Of a stretch of 64,000 bases of DNA, positions 63,786 through 64,000 are shown piece by piece (position 1 is the stretch's first letter; each line of letters starts with the position of its first letter). The DNA comes from Faecalibacterium longum CLA-AA-H243. Lineage in GTDB: Bacteria > Bacillota > Clostridia > Oscillospirales > Ruminococcaceae. The stretch covers positions 218,710 through 282,709 of the forward strand of contig NZ_JAJEQG010000001.1 of the NCBI RefSeq assembly GCF_020687245.1, in the 5' to 3' direction. The position numbers and the translations under genes were made by a program. Under the pieces are notes generated by a model that searched no databases, had not been told where the DNA came from, and saw nothing but the letters and a program-made list of their open reading frames with translations.

Positions 63786-63902
63786 AGTCGGCGACTACCT
63801 ATTTTCACAAGCCGTTTCCAGCTAACTATCTTGGGCACGAGTGAGCTTAACTACTGTGTTCGGAATGGGAACAGGTGGAACCTCACCGTCATCGTCACCG
63901 AC
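63786..63902 (-). rRNA. rrf: 5S ribosomal RNA
   Basis: On the minus strand the ~117-nt sequence has closing ends GTCGGTGAC/GTCGCCGAC and the conserved 5S loop CCATTCCGAACACAG, followed by AGTTAAGC. It is the distal gene of an rRNA operon whose 23S lies to the right of the window. Confidence 0.95.
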
Positions 63903-64000
63903 CATATGACTAGCTAAGTATATCATTTCTGATTTACTTTGTCTAGTGTTTCAGAAGGACGTGCCTTCAAAACTGAATAATCACTGCTACTTCTCGTTGA
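63903..64000 (-). other. 23S-5S rRNA spacer
   Basis: This AT-rich stretch directly upstream (minus strand) of 5S includes CCTTCAAAACTGAATAA on the plus strand, typical of Firmicute rRNA operon spacers. It contains no tRNA gene in the visible part. Confidence 0.6.

Overview
The window looks like a chromosomal segment of a GC-rich, strictly anaerobic gut Firmicute, most likely Faecalibacterium or a close Oscillospiraceae relative. This is an inference from gene content and style: strong AGGAGG-type ribosome binding sites, lysine/meso-DAP synthesis by dapF plus LL-diaminopimelate aminotransferase, a short archaeal-type prolyl-tRNA synthetase, ThiI without a rhodanese domain, a desulfoferrodoxin-like domain in a regulator, and G/C-rich intergenic hairpin repeats. 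No database search was run.

Layout. 1-13.5 kb holds backbone genes: a partial SPFH protein, a YhcH-family protein, an unusual HTH-desulfoferrodoxin-GNAT fusion, mgtE behind what looks like a translated-leader attenuator, proS, acp, dapF, dapL and an aldose epimerase-like gene. A two-component system follows, divergent from a redox module (CXXC mini-protein, membrane 4Fe-4S protein, TlpA-like lipoprotein). At 13.7-36.9 kb lies a cell-wall locus: a large SpoIID-like/peptidoglycan-binding gene followed by an M15-type peptidase.

The main discovery is that this peptidoglycan-binding gene is split by an element of about 19.8 kb (14293-34117). The two halves rejoin exactly in frame at a shared TGG (PTW|PEQAL in the protein). 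The element carries a large serine recombinase next to its left end. Its two ends, brought together, form an imperfect inverted repeat as expected of a serine-integrase attP. Its cargo is almost purely sensory: four hybrid histidine kinases, three solute-binding lipoproteins (two with a 5'-nucleotidase C-terminal-like domain), and a GGDEF-REC-HD-GYP protein. I see no transporter permease, conjugation or phage genes in it. The kinases and binding proteins form two convergent gene sets (16.4-25.8 kb on +, 33.8-25.9 kb on -) ending at one strong terminator.

36.9-41.8 kb (minus strand) holds a sirtuin, NAD(P)HX dehydratase, and a TetM-like ribosomal GTPase fused to a YacP/Rae1-type NYN endonuclease domain, with a small membrane protein upstream. 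42-53 kb is an oligopeptide ABC system: three tandem paralogous Tat-type binding lipoproteins, each with its own sigma-A promoter and a leader terminator hairpin, then oppB, oppC, oppD and oppF. 53-58 kb (minus) has nifS-thiI-cinA and a degenerate membrane-anchored CinA-like paralogue. 58-64 kb has a small conserved gene, an SGNH hydrolase, an M20 amidohydrolase, secA, and the 5S rRNA end of an rRNA operon entering from the right.

How the parts work together: the opp locus imports peptides, and the redox module probably handles extracytoplasmic thiol/electron flow under its adjacent two-component system. The mobile island would add ligand-sensing phosphorelays with a c-di-GMP output, at the cost of breaking a surface peptidoglycan-binding protein. 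That break would be fully reversible by excision.
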